A stretch of DNA of 64,000 bases from Streptomyces sp. R44 (GTDB lineage: Bacteria > Actinomycetota > Actinomycetes > Streptomycetales > Streptomycetaceae), in the NCBI RefSeq assembly GCF_041053105.1, contig NZ_CP163444.1, positions 558,001 through 622,000 of the forward strand, in the 5' to 3' direction. Each line of letters begins with the position of its first letter. The first letter of the stretch is position 1. A model generated the notes under the pieces. It did no database searches. It was not told the DNA's origin and saw only the letters and a program-made list of their open reading frames with translations. Shown one piece after another: positions 15,855 through 24,626 of the stretch. The position numbers and the translations under genes were made by a program.

Positions 15855-16160
15855 GTCGCCGCCGGGGCCGCGGCAGCGCCGGGGAGGCGCTGTCGCGGCG
15901 TTTCGGCCACGCCCCGGCGAGGCGACGACCCACCTCCCGCAAGGGTCGATGCATCCCGCACGAACGCGCATTCGCTCTGTCCCGGGGTTCGGGCACCGTC
16001 CGAAACACATGTGTTCGACCCGGCCGACCTTGTCGTTGAGCTCTCCGACAGCAAAGACCCCGGCCCCGGAGAACGCCATGTGCCCCTTTCCCGACCGTCC
16101 TCACCTCCCCCTTCCCTCAGAACACCGCCGTGCGCGCGGCCGGGATGCGAGGTGGGCGGC
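15855..16160. other. 306-base region before the ABC exporter
   Basis: A perfect 12-base palindrome, AACACATGTGTT, lies at 16004-16015. From GTG 16011 a frame in phase with the exporter stays open for 50 codons (VFDPADLVVELSDSKDPG and onward, ending with two cysteines). It has no clear ribosome-binding site, so I treat it as non-coding or as a possible short leader, not a gene. Nothing else is recognised. Confidence 0.4.
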
Positions 16161-18143
16161 ATGACGACCACCACCGACGACGCATCGTCCACGGCCCCCA
16201 CCGAGACCGTCTCGGCCTCCGAGCGGCTCCTGTTCGGCGGCGAGCTCGCCTACGACCAGGGCTGGAGCCAGCACCGCGGCACCTGGGTGAAGCTCGGCAT
16301 GTGGCGCATGGCCGTGACCTTCCCCCGCCAGGTCGGGATCGCCGTACGCCTCGCCCGGCAGGCCGACCGGCGCGCCCTGTACACGGTGGCGGTCAGCGAG
16401 ATCGGCCGCGGCGTCGCGCAGGCGTTCTCCCTCGTGGCGGTGAACGCTCTGCTGACCGAGCTCCTCGCGTCGGGAATCCTCGTCGACCGGCTGAGGGCCG
16501 CCCTCCCCTCACTGGTGTTCGTCTCCGTGATGGCGGTCGTCTCCTCCCTCCTCAAGTCGGCGTCGACCGCCTCCACGGGCATCCTGGAACCCAAGGTCCA
16601 ACGGGTCGCCACCGAGCGGTACCTCGGCCTCGTCGCCCGGGTCGAGATGGACGCGATCGAGGACGACGCCTTCCACAAACTGATGGACTCGGCGCAGTGG
16701 GGCGCCGACGGGGCCCGGCGCATGGTCGGCTACTGCACGGCCGTCGTCGCCTCGGCGATCTCCCTGATCGCCGCCGCGAGCGTGCTGACGGTCCTGCACC
16801 CGGCGCTCCTTCCGCTCCTGGTGGCGATGGCACTGCCGAGCGCATGGGGATCCCTGACGATGGCCCGGGCCCGGTACGAGAGCTGGCACCGGTTCGTCCA
16901 GCACGCGCGCGCCGCGCAGCTGCTCAGCCGGCTCCTGATCGACCAGCAGGCGGCCGGCGAGGTCCGGGTCCACGACGTGGGGCCGTTCCTCCTCGAACAC
17001 TTCCGGGGCATGGCGGAGACGAGCGAGCGGGAACAGACCCGGCTCGCGTGGATCGGGGCCCGCACGGGACTGCTCGCCGACGGCGCCCGCGGTGTGGCCA
17101 CGGTCGCCGCGTACGCGGTACTCGGCCTCCTCCTCTGGAACGGGCAGATGGCGCTCGCCGTCGGCGGCACGGCGGTGCTCGCGATCCGGGCCGGGTCGGC
17201 GAGCATCACCGACCTGGTGCTGCGCGTCGCCGACCTCCAGGAGGAGTCCCTCTTCGTCGCCGACCTGGAACGGCTCTGTACCGAGGCCGAGCGGCGGGCG
17301 ATCCCGGAGGCGGGCCTGGACCTGCCCGAGGACTTCGACGCGATCCGTTTCGAGAAGGTCACCTTCTCCTACCAGGGGGCCGAGGAGCCGTCGCTGCGGG
17401 AGGTGGACCTGGTCATCCCCCGCGGCAGGACCGTGGCCCTCGTCGGGGCGAACGGGTCCGGCAAGACCACGGTGTCCAAGCTGCTGTGCGGTCTGCACAT
17501 GCCCGCGACCGGCCGGGTGATGTGGGGCGAGGTCGACGCGGCGGAAGCCTGCCGGGCCCGGCTCTTCTCCCGCGTCGCGATGGTCGCCCAGAACTTCCAT
17601 CGATGGCCGTTCACCGCCCGGGTCAACATCGGGATCGGCCGGCCCGGCGGCGCGATCGACGACCGCGACGTCGAGGCCGCGGCCGCCTACGCGGGCGCCG
17701 ACGACGTCGTGGCGAAGCTCCCCCGCGGCCTGGACACGCTCCTCGCCCGCGGCTATCAGGGCGGTCAGGAGATCTCCGGCGGACAGTGGCAGAAGATGGG
17801 GCTCGCCCGCGCGCGGTACCGGAACGGACAGGTCCTGGTCGTCGACGAGCCGACCAGCGCCCTGGACCCGGTCGCCGAGCAGCGGGTGTTCGACCAGCTC
17901 CACCGGCTCGCCGGTACGGGCCAGACCACCGTCCTGATCACCCACCGGCTCCACAGCGTCCGCCACGCCGACCTGATCTACGTCCTGGAGCGGGGCCGGG
18001 TCGTCGAGCACGGCACGTTCGAAGAGCTCATGGACCCGGCCGGCGGCACCGGAGCCTTCCGGGAGGCGTACAACCTGCAGGCCCGCCAGTTCCTGGCGCC
18101 CACCGTCCCCGAACAGACCGGGCCGGAGACAGCTCCCCGATGA
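16161..18143 (+). CDS. ABC exporter, fused membrane and ATPase domains
   Basis: A 660-residue half-transporter that should dimerise. A helical membrane domain (about 20-350, including IGRGVAQAFSLVAVNALLTEL and LISLIAAASVLTVLHPALLPLL-type segments) precedes an ATPase. The ATPase has Walker A GANGSGKTT at about 429, signature EISGGQWQKMGLAR at about 536 and Walker B VLVVDEPTSALD near 558, with an H-loop ITHRLHS. The GGQWQ signature is common among exporters next to lanthipeptide or antibiotic genes. The membrane half is less hydrophobic than usual. ATG 16161 follows GAGGTGGG. It lies behind a MarR pair and ends four bases before the convergent serine hydrolase. Confidence 0.87.
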   Translation: MTTTTDDASSTAPTETVSASERLLFGGELAYDQGWSQHRGTWVKLGMWRMAVTFPRQVGIAVRLARQADRRALYTVAVSEIGRGVAQAFSLVAVNALLTELLASGILVDRLRAALPSLVFVSVMAVVSSLLKSASTASTGILEPKVQRVATERYLGLVARVEMDAIEDDAFHKLMDSAQWGADGARRMVGYCTAVVASAISLIAAASVLTVLHPALLPLLVAMALPSAWGSLTMARARYESWHRFVQHARAAQLLSRLLIDQQAAGEVRVHDVGPFLLEHFRGMAETSEREQTRLAWIGARTGLLADGARGVATVAAYAVLGLLLWNGQMALAVGGTAVLAIRAGSASITDLVLRVADLQEESLFVADLERLCTEAERRAIPEAGLDLPEDFDAIRFEKVTFSYQGAEEPSLREVDLVIPRGRTVALVGANGSGKTTVSKLLCGLHMPATGRVMWGEVDAAEACRARLFSRVAMVAQNFHRWPFTARVNIGIGRPGGAIDDRDVEAAAAYAGADDVVAKLPRGLDTLLARGYQGGQEISGGQWQKMGLARARYRNGQVLVVDEPTSALDPVAEQRVFDQLHRLAGTGQTTVLITHRLHSVRHADLIYVLERGRVVEHGTFEELMDPAGGTGAFREAYNLQARQFLAPTVPEQTGPETAPR

Positions 18144-18147
18144 CGCG

Positions 18148-19461
18148 CTAGCGACCCTGCCCCTGCACACGCGGGGGCGCGGTCACGTCGGTCACGTCGG
18201 TCACGTCGGTCACACCAGCGAACGCGGCGCCGGCCACGGCCTGTATGTAGTCGCCGTACTGGCGCCCCGTCCCGGTGCCGTTGGGGTTGAAGGAGTAGAC
18301 GAGGCGGCGTTGGAGGTCACGGGTGGCGAACATCCCGTTCTCCCAGCCGGGGCGGGACCCCGTCTTGCCCCAGACGGTGACGCCGTTGTTCAGGGTGATC
18401 CGCATCATCCCTCCGGGGCCGAAGCACGCGGTGCCGGCCTTGAGGCAGTTCTTGTTCGCCGGGGCGTTGGGCACCTCGGGGACCGAGAACGCCACCTTCT
18501 GCTCGGCCGGCGGGAGCAGCCGGCCCCGGAAGAGGGCCGTCATGAAGCGGTCCAGGTCGGCGGCCGTGGATATCATCCCGCCCTCCGCCCACGGGTAGGG
18601 GTTCTGCTCGGTGACATCGTCGCCGTCGACGTACACACGGGTGTGCGGGCTGGGGAGGCTGATGTCGTCGGCAGCGGGCAGGCTGGTGTCCCGCAGCTGA
18701 AGGGGGCGGAGGATGCGCCGGTCGAGCTCGTGCCCGAAGGTGTGTCCGGTGGCCTTCTCCACGAGCAGGCCGACGATCACGGTGTTGATCCCGTTGTACT
18801 GCTGGACCGTGCCGGGGGCGGGCCGGTGTGCGTTCCACTCGTGGTCCCACGCGGCGAGCGCGAAGGTGTCCCGGACTCCGTCCGAGGGCGTCACGCCCTT
18901 CAGCCACCACCCCGGGTCGCCGCCGGGGCTCGGCGGCGGGCCGGGGGTGGGGGCGGGCTTCGGAAGCCCGCTGGTGTGGTCGAGCAACTGCCGCACCGTG
19001 ACCGTGCCGTAGTCCGCCGGAATCAGCTCCGGGAGGTGGAGCCGCACCGGGTCGTCGAGACCGATCCGGTGCTCGGCGACCAGCTGCAGGGCCACCGTGT
19101 GGGTGAAGACCTTCGTGACACTGCCGATGCGGAAGTGGTCGTCCGCGGTGACGGGACCGGCGGTCCCCGTCCACAGCGGCCCGCGGCCCGGTCCGTCGAC
19201 TCTGACGAGTACACCGGCCTGGTGACCCGGCAGGGGCGTGACCAGTCTCCGCACGGGCTCGGGGTCGAAGGCGGACGCGGTGCCCGCCGTGCGCGGTTCC
19301 CCCGGAGCGAGGGCCGTCGCGGCGGGGACGCCGGCTCCGATCGTGAGGACCGAGGCGGCGAGGCCGGCCACGGCGAGGCGGCGGAGAGTGGTCGGACGGG
19401 CGCGCACGGGCTGCTCCGTTCTGCTGAGGCGGTGGGGCTCACTGCGCCCCCCTGACACCAT
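18148..19461 (-). CDS. secreted serine hydrolase (beta-lactamase/DD-peptidase family, S12)
   Basis: A 437-residue exported protein with a long Arg-rich n-region and the hydrophobic stretch RRLAVAGLAASVLTIGAG, cleaved near ATA. The penicillin-binding fold motifs are present: SVTK (SxxK), YNG in place of the usual YxN, and WGKTGS. Streptomyces homologues are D-Ala-D-Ala carboxypeptidases or esterases. The domain spans about 60-415. The C-terminus carries a short repeat, VTDVTDVTDVT, encoded by a 9-base tandem repeat (about 18182-18213), probably slippage. Start ATG 19461 has GGGAGAG upstream. The exact substrate is uncertain. Confidence 0.85.
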   Translation of the reverse strand: MVSGGRSEPHRLSRTEQPVRARPTTLRRLAVAGLAASVLTIGAGVPAATALAPGEPRTAGTASAFDPEPVRRLVTPLPGHQAGVLVRVDGPGRGPLWTGTAGPVTADDHFRIGSVTKVFTHTVALQLVAEHRIGLDDPVRLHLPELIPADYGTVTVRQLLDHTSGLPKPAPTPGPPPSPGGDPGWWLKGVTPSDGVRDTFALAAWDHEWNAHRPAPGTVQQYNGINTVIVGLLVEKATGHTFGHELDRRILRPLQLRDTSLPAADDISLPSPHTRVYVDGDDVTEQNPYPWAEGGMISTAADLDRFMTALFRGRLLPPAEQKVAFSVPEVPNAPANKNCLKAGTACFGPGGMMRITLNNGVTVWGKTGSRPGWENGMFATRDLQRRLVYSFNPNGTGTGRQYGDYIQAVAGAAFAGVTDVTDVTDVTAPPRVQGQGR

Positions 19462-19506
19462 CAACTCTCCCGTCCGCGCAGCCCGGTGACCATCCGTGAT
19501 CACCCG

Positions 19507-19625
19507 GAGTCGACCCCGAATCCCCCGGACCGGGCCCTGAGAGTCGACCCCGAATCCCCCGGACCGGGCCCCTGAGAGTCGACCCCGAATCCCCTGTACC
19601 GGCCTCCTGGGAGCCGACCCCGAGA
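19507..19625. repeat. four tandem 34-35 base repeats
   Basis: Units starting at 19507, 19541, 19576 and 19611 share GAGTCGACCCCGAATCCCC, with GGACCGGGCCC in the first two. The last copy is partial. They lie between the nucleotidyltransferase stop and the serine hydrolase start and do not look coding. Spacers are absent, so this is not a CRISPR array. Confidence 0.85.
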
Positions 19626-19639
19626 ACCGCCCCGTACAC

Positions 19640-20377
19640 CTACCGTCCGCGCATCAGCTCCAGGTCCTCGCCCCACGCGTCGAGCACCCCTCCGTGCCCG
19701 TGGCGTCGGGCCGCTTCCTCCACGCGGGCGAAGAGCCCGCGTTGGGCGGGCACGTCGCTCGTCCCCGCGATGCGACCCAGGATGTCGAGCAGCGCGTCGG
19801 TGTCCCAGCCGGGCAGGGGGTACCGGACGAGCTCCCACTCCAGGTACTTGTTGTAGGGCCGAGGGCGACGGTCGAGCGCGAAGAGCAGTTCCAGCAGGTG
19901 GCCGATGCTGTCGGTGGCGTCGAGCCGGGCGGCGAGGCCGTGTCCGTCCCTGTCGTTCTTCAGGGAGCGGTAGAGGGAGTTGGCGTAGGCGTCGAGCCAC
20001 GTGGCGGCTGCGCGGGACGCCTCGTCGGCGGTGAGGCGCGCCTTGGCGGCCAGGATCCGGCCGATGTCGCCGTCGAGCCGGTCCAGCACGACCCGGGCGC
20101 GGGAGAGGGCGTACCGCTCGAAACCCGGCATCCCCACGGCCCGGAAGGCGTCGAGGGAGAGGAGGACGAGGTCGAGCTCTCGGGTGCGGTGCCCCGTGTA
20201 CCCGGTGAGCGGCGTCGGCACGCCTTCGGCGAGGACGACGTACAGGTCGTGGTCGGAGTGTTCGGTGGTCATGCCCTCGTGTGCCCGGGACCCTTTCAGG
20301 ACGAGGCCGAGGACCGCCGGGTCGGTGGCGGCGCGTTCGACGAACGCGTCGTAGGCGAGGGGCTGTTGAGCGGTCAT
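19640..20377 (-). CDS. nucleotidyltransferase domain protein
   Basis: A 245-residue protein with the nucleotidyltransferase signature GSRAHEGMTTEHSDHDLYVV at about residues 29-48: the GS motif and the SDxD metal pair. The rest is helical (ARLTADEASRAAATWLDAYANSLYRS and DSIGHLLELLFALDRRPRPYNKYLEWEL), resembling aminoglycoside adenylyltransferase-like and DUF4037-like proteins. It would transfer a nucleotide to a small molecule or protein; no substrate can be named. Its ATG (20377) overlaps the HAD gene stop in ATGA, so the pair is co-translated. Confidence 0.8.
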   Translation of the reverse strand: MTAQQPLAYDAFVERAATDPAVLGLVLKGSRAHEGMTTEHSDHDLYVVLAEGVPTPLTGYTGHRTRELDLVLLSLDAFRAVGMPGFERYALSRARVVLDRLDGDIGRILAAKARLTADEASRAAATWLDAYANSLYRSLKNDRDGHGLAARLDATDSIGHLLELLFALDRRPRPYNKYLEWELVRYPLPGWDTDALLDILGRIAGTSDVPAQRGLFARVEEAARRHGHGGVLDAWGEDLELMRGR

Positions 20378-21063
20378 CGGGAGAGCCCGCAGGCGCCGAG
20401 CACCAGGTGCAGCCGTTCCTCGGTGGTCCGGGTCAGGGGCGGGAGGAGGAGGGTCGCGAGGCCGGCTTCGACGGCTCCGCCGTCGGGGGCGGATCGGTCG
20501 CCGACCATCAGGGCCTCGTCGGGGCGCACCCCGAGCCGGTCCAGGGCCAGGTCGAAGAAGGCGGGGTCGGGTTTGCACAGACCGTGTTCGAAGGAGAGGG
20601 CGTAGCTGTCGACGTACGCGTCCAGGCCGGTCGCCTCGAAGGCGGGCCGGAGGTCGAAGTGGATGTCGCTGATGACGGCCACCTTGAGGCCCGCGGCCTT
20701 CAGCGCCGCCAGGGTGGGTGCGACATCGGTCGCGAACGGGTTGCCGGCGGGGTCGGAGAGGGTCGTGTAGAGGGCGTCGGCCAGGTCGGGGTCGATCGCC
20801 GCGGCCCGCACCCAGGTGTCGTATCCCTCGCGGTGCGCGGCGGCAGACACGTCGGACCAGCGCCCTGCCACCTCCGGCCGCTTACTCGCCTCGCTCAGGG
20901 CCTCGCTGATCCGCCGTATCTCCGTCTCCGAGGCGTCACGGCCGATCCGGAGCAGGGTCCGTGCGATCCACGGGGCCCCCTTAGGCCGCTCGGGCACCGG
21001 GCCCCACTTGGGCACGACGAGCGTTCCGACCCAGTCGAACAGCACTGCTTCGAAGTAGGGCAT
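20374..21063 (-). CDS. HAD family hydrolase
   Basis: A 229-residue haloacid dehalogenase-like protein. Motif I is FDWVGTLV (nucleophile Asp at residue 10), motif II VISDIH, the conserved Lys lies in CKPDPAFF, and motif IV is VGDRSAPDGG. The second Asp of the usual DxDGT is replaced by Val. That residue is the general acid in phosphatases, so the protein may be closer to dehalogenases or to phosphonatase, which has DWAGT. The cap domain lies between about residues 20 and 95. It is followed by and co-translated with a nucleotidyltransferase. Confidence 0.85.
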   Translation of the reverse strand: MPYFEAVLFDWVGTLVVPKWGPVPERPKGAPWIARTLLRIGRDASETEIRRISEALSEASKRPEVAGRWSDVSAAAHREGYDTWVRAAAIDPDLADALYTTLSDPAGNPFATDVAPTLAALKAAGLKVAVISDIHFDLRPAFEATGLDAYVDSYALSFEHGLCKPDPAFFDLALDRLGVRPDEALMVGDRSAPDGGAVEAGLATLLLPPLTRTTEERLHLVLGACGLSR

Positions 21064-21150
21064 GTCTCCCCCGAGACCGTCAGTTCATGATCGCAGGCAG
21101 ATTCTCAGGCGCGTACGGAGGCGTCAACGCCTCCTCCTCGCCCAGGGTGT

Positions 21151-22179
21151 TCAGTCGTCGAGCAGGCGCCAGGTGGTGAGGGCCAGGCGGGCGCGGGTCA
21201 GGCCCGTGGGGGTGGTGAGGTCCAGGGTGAGGGTCTTACCGATGTGGTCGAGGCGGCGGGCGATGCTGCTGTGGTGGAGGTGGAGGACGTCGGCCGCGCG
21301 CCGGACGGAGGCGGTGGCGCAGTAGGTGTCCAGGGTCTCCAGGTCCTCCGGGGACAGCCGGGCGATCGCGGTCACGTCGGGGTTGTCCCGTACGGCTTCC
21401 GCGGGGATGTCCGCGAGGAGGGCGAGCGCGCCCAGCTCGGCGTGGTGGACGACGGGTTCGCGCGCGGAGGTGAAGCGGAGCGCCGTGCGGGCCTGACGCC
21501 ACGCGCGGTCGGGGCTGTCGGTGGCGCCGATACCCGCTCGTACGCCTGCGGGGAAGCCCGTACGGTCCAGGGTGGTGGCCAGGATGACGCCCACGTCGGC
21601 GAGCGGGGCCGCTTTCACCGGGCGGGCCGGGCAGACCAGGGTGCCGACACGGTCGAGCGGCAGGCAGGTGCGTACGGCGACGACGTGGACGGGCAGGTCG
21701 GGGGCGAAGCCCAGGAGGCGGAGCGCCCGGGCCCGGGCGGCGTCGTCGCTCTCGGCGCTGACGGCCAGTTCGACGAGGGCGGGGTCGGCCATGGTGGTGC
21801 GGGCGGGGCCGTAGCGTTCGGCGGCGGCCGCGGCGGCGATGGCGAAGCGGTCGAGGAGGACTTCGTCGAGCGGGTTGGGCGGGCCGGGGCGCTCCAGCCA
21901 GACCGTGCCGATCTCCTCCTCGTCGAGGGTGATCGGCGCCTCGGTGGACGCGGGCGCTGGCGGTGTGGACGCCTGGGTGCCGTGCGGCGAGACGCGGGTC
22001 GAACGGCCGGTGCCGTGGAGCCGGATCCCGGCGACGCATTCGGCCAGGCCCGCCGAGGCGCGGGCGAGCGCCGCGAGGTCGACACGGCGGCGCATCAGGG
22101 TGTCGTAGAACGCGACGATGCGCATCGCGCCGTCGACGTACGGATCGAGTCCCGACAGCCGTACGGCCAGTGCCTCCAT
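21151..22179 (-). CDS. PucR/CdaR-type transcriptional regulator
   Basis: A 342-residue regulator of the PucR family. A variable sensory N-terminal half (LAALARASAGLAECVAGIRLHG, then ITLDEEEIGTVWLERPG) is followed by a GGDEF-like middle region (PVHVVAVRTCLPLDRVGTLV and GIGATDSPDRAWRQARTALR). The C-terminal PucR helix-turn-helix is TLDTYCATASVRRAADVLHLHHSSIARRLDHI. PucR proteins typically activate catabolic genes for purines, proline or similar nitrogen sources; B. subtilis PutR for proline belongs here. It is divergent from the esterase at 22297 and is the nearest regulator to the collagen/hydroxyproline block, but any link to that block is only inference. Confidence 0.85.
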   Translation of the reverse strand: MEALAVRLSGLDPYVDGAMRIVAFYDTLMRRRVDLAALARASAGLAECVAGIRLHGTGRSTRVSPHGTQASTPPAPASTEAPITLDEEEIGTVWLERPGPPNPLDEVLLDRFAIAAAAAAERYGPARTTMADPALVELAVSAESDDAARARALRLLGFAPDLPVHVVAVRTCLPLDRVGTLVCPARPVKAAPLADVGVILATTLDRTGFPAGVRAGIGATDSPDRAWRQARTALRFTSAREPVVHHAELGALALLADIPAEAVRDNPDVTAIARLSPEDLETLDTYCATASVRRAADVLHLHHSSIARRLDHIGKTLTLDLTTPTGLTRARLALTTWRLLDD

Positions 22180-22296
22180 GGCAGAAGGATCGCAGAAGGA
22201 CGGGCGGACGGGGCGCGCCGATCGGTGCGTGATCGGGGCGGGACGCGCGACGGATGGCGGGTGACCTCGCGGACGCCCGCACGGAGGATGGTCGTC

Positions 22297-23193
22297 ATGG
22301 ATCCCGAACTCGAAGCGTTCATCCCCTTCTTCCCGCGCAACGACCTGTCCGACCCCGTCGCGTCCCGCCTGCACTTCGCCTGCCTGGCGGCCGCCGTGCC
22401 CGCGCCGGACACGGCGGAGATGGAGGTCGAGGACCGTGTCGTGCCCGCCGATCCGGACGTGGTGGTGCGGATCTACCGGCCGCGCGAGGCACAGGGCGCC
22501 GTGGTCTGGCTGCACGGTGGCGGATTCGTCATGGGCGACGTGGACACCGAGCACCCGTGGGCGACCCGCATCGCGGAGAGTTCCGGCGCGGTGGTGATCT
22601 CGGTCGGCTACCGGCTGGCACCCGAGCACCCCTTCCCGGCCGCCCTGGACGACGCCTACGCCGTACTGAACTGGACCTCCGAGCACGCCGCCGAACTCGG
22701 CGTCGCCCCGGCGCGGATCGCGGTCGGCGGCCACAGCGCGGGCGGCGGGCTCGCGGCCGCGGTGGCGCTGCGGGCACGTGACGAGCAGGGGCCGCCGATC
22801 CGTTTCCAGCTGCTCAACCAGGCGGGGCTCGACGACCGGCTCGACACGTGGTCGGCACGGAACTTCACGGACACGCCGTGGTTCCACCGGGGCAAGGCGA
22901 TCGCCGGGTGGCGCCACTACCTGGGCTCCCGGCCGGCCACGCCGTACGCCGCCCCCGCTCGGGCCGCCGATCTGTCCGGTCTCCCGCCGGCCTACATCGC
23001 CTCGGCCGAGTTCTGCCCGAACCGCGACGAGGACCTCGCCTACGCCCTCCGGCTGCTCCAGGCGGGTGTCTCCGTCGAGATCCACCAGTGGCCCGGCACG
23101 TTCCACGGCTCGCAGGCGATCCTCTCCGCCGAGGTCTCGCAGCGGCAGAACGCCGAACTCGGCGCCGTGCTGCGCCGTGCCCTCGCTTCCTAA
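22297..23193 (+). CDS. alpha/beta hydrolase, HSL (hormone-sensitive lipase) family
   Basis: A 298-residue esterase with the HSL hallmark HGGGFVMGD forming the oxyanion hole, the nucleophile elbow GGHSAGGGLA and the catalytic His in WPGTFHGS. The acid is probably in ASAEFCPNRDED. No signal peptide is present, so it is intracellular. Of the in-frame ATGs at 22288 and 22297, the second is chosen because GGAGG (22283-22287) is correctly spaced from it. It is divergent from the PucR regulator, with about 117 bases between them, suggesting control by it. The IS110 element begins just after its stop. Confidence 0.88.
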   Translation: MDPELEAFIPFFPRNDLSDPVASRLHFACLAAAVPAPDTAEMEVEDRVVPADPDVVVRIYRPREAQGAVVWLHGGGFVMGDVDTEHPWATRIAESSGAVVISVGYRLAPEHPFPAALDDAYAVLNWTSEHAAELGVAPARIAVGGHSAGGGLAAAVALRARDEQGPPIRFQLLNQAGLDDRLDTWSARNFTDTPWFHRGKAIAGWRHYLGSRPATPYAAPARAADLSGLPPAYIASAEFCPNRDEDLAYALRLLQAGVSVEIHQWPGTFHGSQAILSAEVSQRQNAELGAVLRRALAS

Positions 23194-23201
23194 TGCTGTT
23201 G

Positions 23202-24398
23202 TCAAGCGTCCGTCGTGACCGGCGGTGTCACTTCGTAGCACCGTCGGTCACGGATCAGGGCCCAGATGACGTTGACGCGTCGGCGGGCGAGGGCGAGCAC
23301 GGCCTGGACGTGTTTCTTCCCCTCGGCGCGTTTACGGTCGTAGAACTTCCGCGAGTTCGGGTCGTAGCGGACGCTGACGAGGGCGGAGGTGTAGAAGACC
23401 CGCTGGAGTCTTCGGTGGTAGGTGATCGGCCGGTGGAGATTGCCGCTGACCTTGCCCGAGTCACGCGGTGCTGGGGCGACGCCGGCGAAGGCCGCCAGGG
23501 CGTCGGGGGAGTCGAACTCGGCCAGGTCGCCGCCGACGGCGGCGAGGAACTCGGCACCGAGGGTCGATCCGATGCCGGGGACGCTCAGGAGTGTGTCGGC
23601 GAGCTCGTGCTCGCGAAACCGGCCCTCGATGAGCTTGTCCATCTCGGAAACCTGCGCGTTGAGGGCCATCACCTCCTCGGCCAGGGTGTGGACCAGCTTC
23701 GCGATGGTCTTCTCCCCGGGGACGGAGGTGTGCTGCCGCTCGGCAGCCTCGACCGCCGTCTCGGCCAGAACTCTCGCGTTGCGGACCTTGCGGTGGGCCA
23801 GCCACTTCGTCAGCCGGGCGATGCCGGCGCGGCGGATCAAGGCCGGGGTCTGGTAGCCCGTCAGCAGCCTGAGCGGGCCGGTGTTGGTCACGTCCAGGGC
23901 CCGTTCCAGGGCCGGGAACATGCTCAGCAGTGTGCCGCGCAAGCGGTTGACGACACGGGTGCGGTCCTCGACCAGGTCGGACCGGCGGCCGGTCAGCAGC
24001 TTGAGTTCGATGGCGGCTTCGTCACCGGGCCGGATGGGCCGCAGATCGCGGCGCATCCTGGCCTGATCGGCGATGACGTAGGCGTCGCGGGCATCGGTCT
24101 TGCCCTCGCCGCGGTAACCGTCGGAAGCCCGGTTCACCAGACGACCGGGCATGTAGAGGATCTCCTGACCATGGCCGACGAGGAGGGCCAGCAGCAGCGC
24201 CGGCTCACCGCCGGTCATGTCAATCGCCCATGTGACCTCGCGGCCGTCGGCCTCGTCCAGGACGTCACCTATCAGCTTCAGCAGCTCCGGCTCGTCGTTG
24301 GCGACCCGCCGCGACAGCAGCGTCTTGCCTTCCGCGTCCAGGACGAGGCCGTGATGGTGGCCCTTGCCGCTGTCGATCCCCGCCCATATCCGGCTCAT
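23202..24398 (-). CDS. IS110 family transposase
   Basis: A 398-residue transposase. The RuvC-like N-terminal domain shows GIDSGKGHH with Asp 9, WAIDMTGGEPALL with an acidic residue at 60, and KTDARDAYVIA with Asp 102 and 105, giving the DEDD-type set (Asp rather than Glu at 60). A coiled-coil linker follows, then the C-terminal Transposase_20 domain with LSVPGIGSTLGAEFLA, AFAGVAPAPRDSGKVSGNLH and the closing RKFYDRKRAEGKKHVQAVLALARRRVNVIWALI. Length and motifs are complete, so it may be active. IS110 enzymes are now known to be guided by a bridge RNA encoded in the element's non-coding end. Confidence 0.93.
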   Translation of the reverse strand: MSRIWAGIDSGKGHHHGLVLDAEGKTLLSRRVANDEPELLKLIGDVLDEADGREVTWAIDMTGGEPALLLALLVGHGQEILYMPGRLVNRASDGYRGEGKTDARDAYVIADQARMRRDLRPIRPGDEAAIELKLLTGRRSDLVEDRTRVVNRLRGTLLSMFPALERALDVTNTGPLRLLTGYQTPALIRRAGIARLTKWLAHRKVRNARVLAETAVEAAERQHTSVPGEKTIAKLVHTLAEEVMALNAQVSEMDKLIEGRFREHELADTLLSVPGIGSTLGAEFLAAVGGDLAEFDSPDALAAFAGVAPAPRDSGKVSGNLHRPITYHRRLQRVFYTSALVSVRYDPNSRKFYDRKRAEGKKHVQAVLALARRRVNVIWALIRDRRCYEVTPPVTTDA

Positions 24399-24626
24399 CG
24401 CGCTCCTGACGTGCTCGCTCGTACGGTTCGTGCCACGGACGACCTCGCCGGCATTGCTCTACACAGCGACTTGTTCGCACTTCCTCATCGGCGGCCGAGT
24501 CGTCGTGGGGCGCTGGGCGGCGAAGCGAGGACAGCCACGAGTCGGCAGCCGACTGATAGCCACACCCAGCACCCCTGGGCGACCCAACCCTACGAATGGC
24601 TCGATCAACCCGATCAAGACGGTAGA
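24399..24626 (-). ncRNA. candidate bridge-RNA region of the IS110 element
   Basis: This non-coding stretch upstream of the transposase is where IS110-group elements encode their bridge RNA. It is less GC-rich than its surroundings and contains a small hairpin, AGTCGG/CCGACT, at 24540-24554. The assignment rests on family knowledge and position; no guide or target loop was identified. Confidence 0.35.

Larger units (their letters stand above)
23194..24626 (-). mobile_element. IS110-family insertion sequence
   Basis: The element holds one transposase (23202-24398, reverse). The right end must lie within a few bases of 23194-23201, because the esterase stops at 23193. The left end lies somewhere between 24399 and about 24626, beyond which tail repeats of the next gene begin. 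IS110 members generally lack terminal inverted repeats, so the limits cannot be fixed by eye. Confidence 0.6.

Noticed and set aside
16011..16160. lanthipeptide precursor upstream of the ABC exporter
   Set aside because: The frame is open and has a leader-like start, but there is no ribosome-binding site, few Cys/Ser/Thr in a core, and no modification enzyme nearby; kept only as a low-interest observation.
15408..18143. MarR pair and ABC exporter as a single operon
   Set aside because: A 306-base gap with a palindrome separates them, so joint transcription is not supported by sequence; proximity is noted only as context.
19507..19625. CRISPR array
   Set aside because: The 34-35 base units are directly adjacent with no unique spacers, and no cas gene is in the window.
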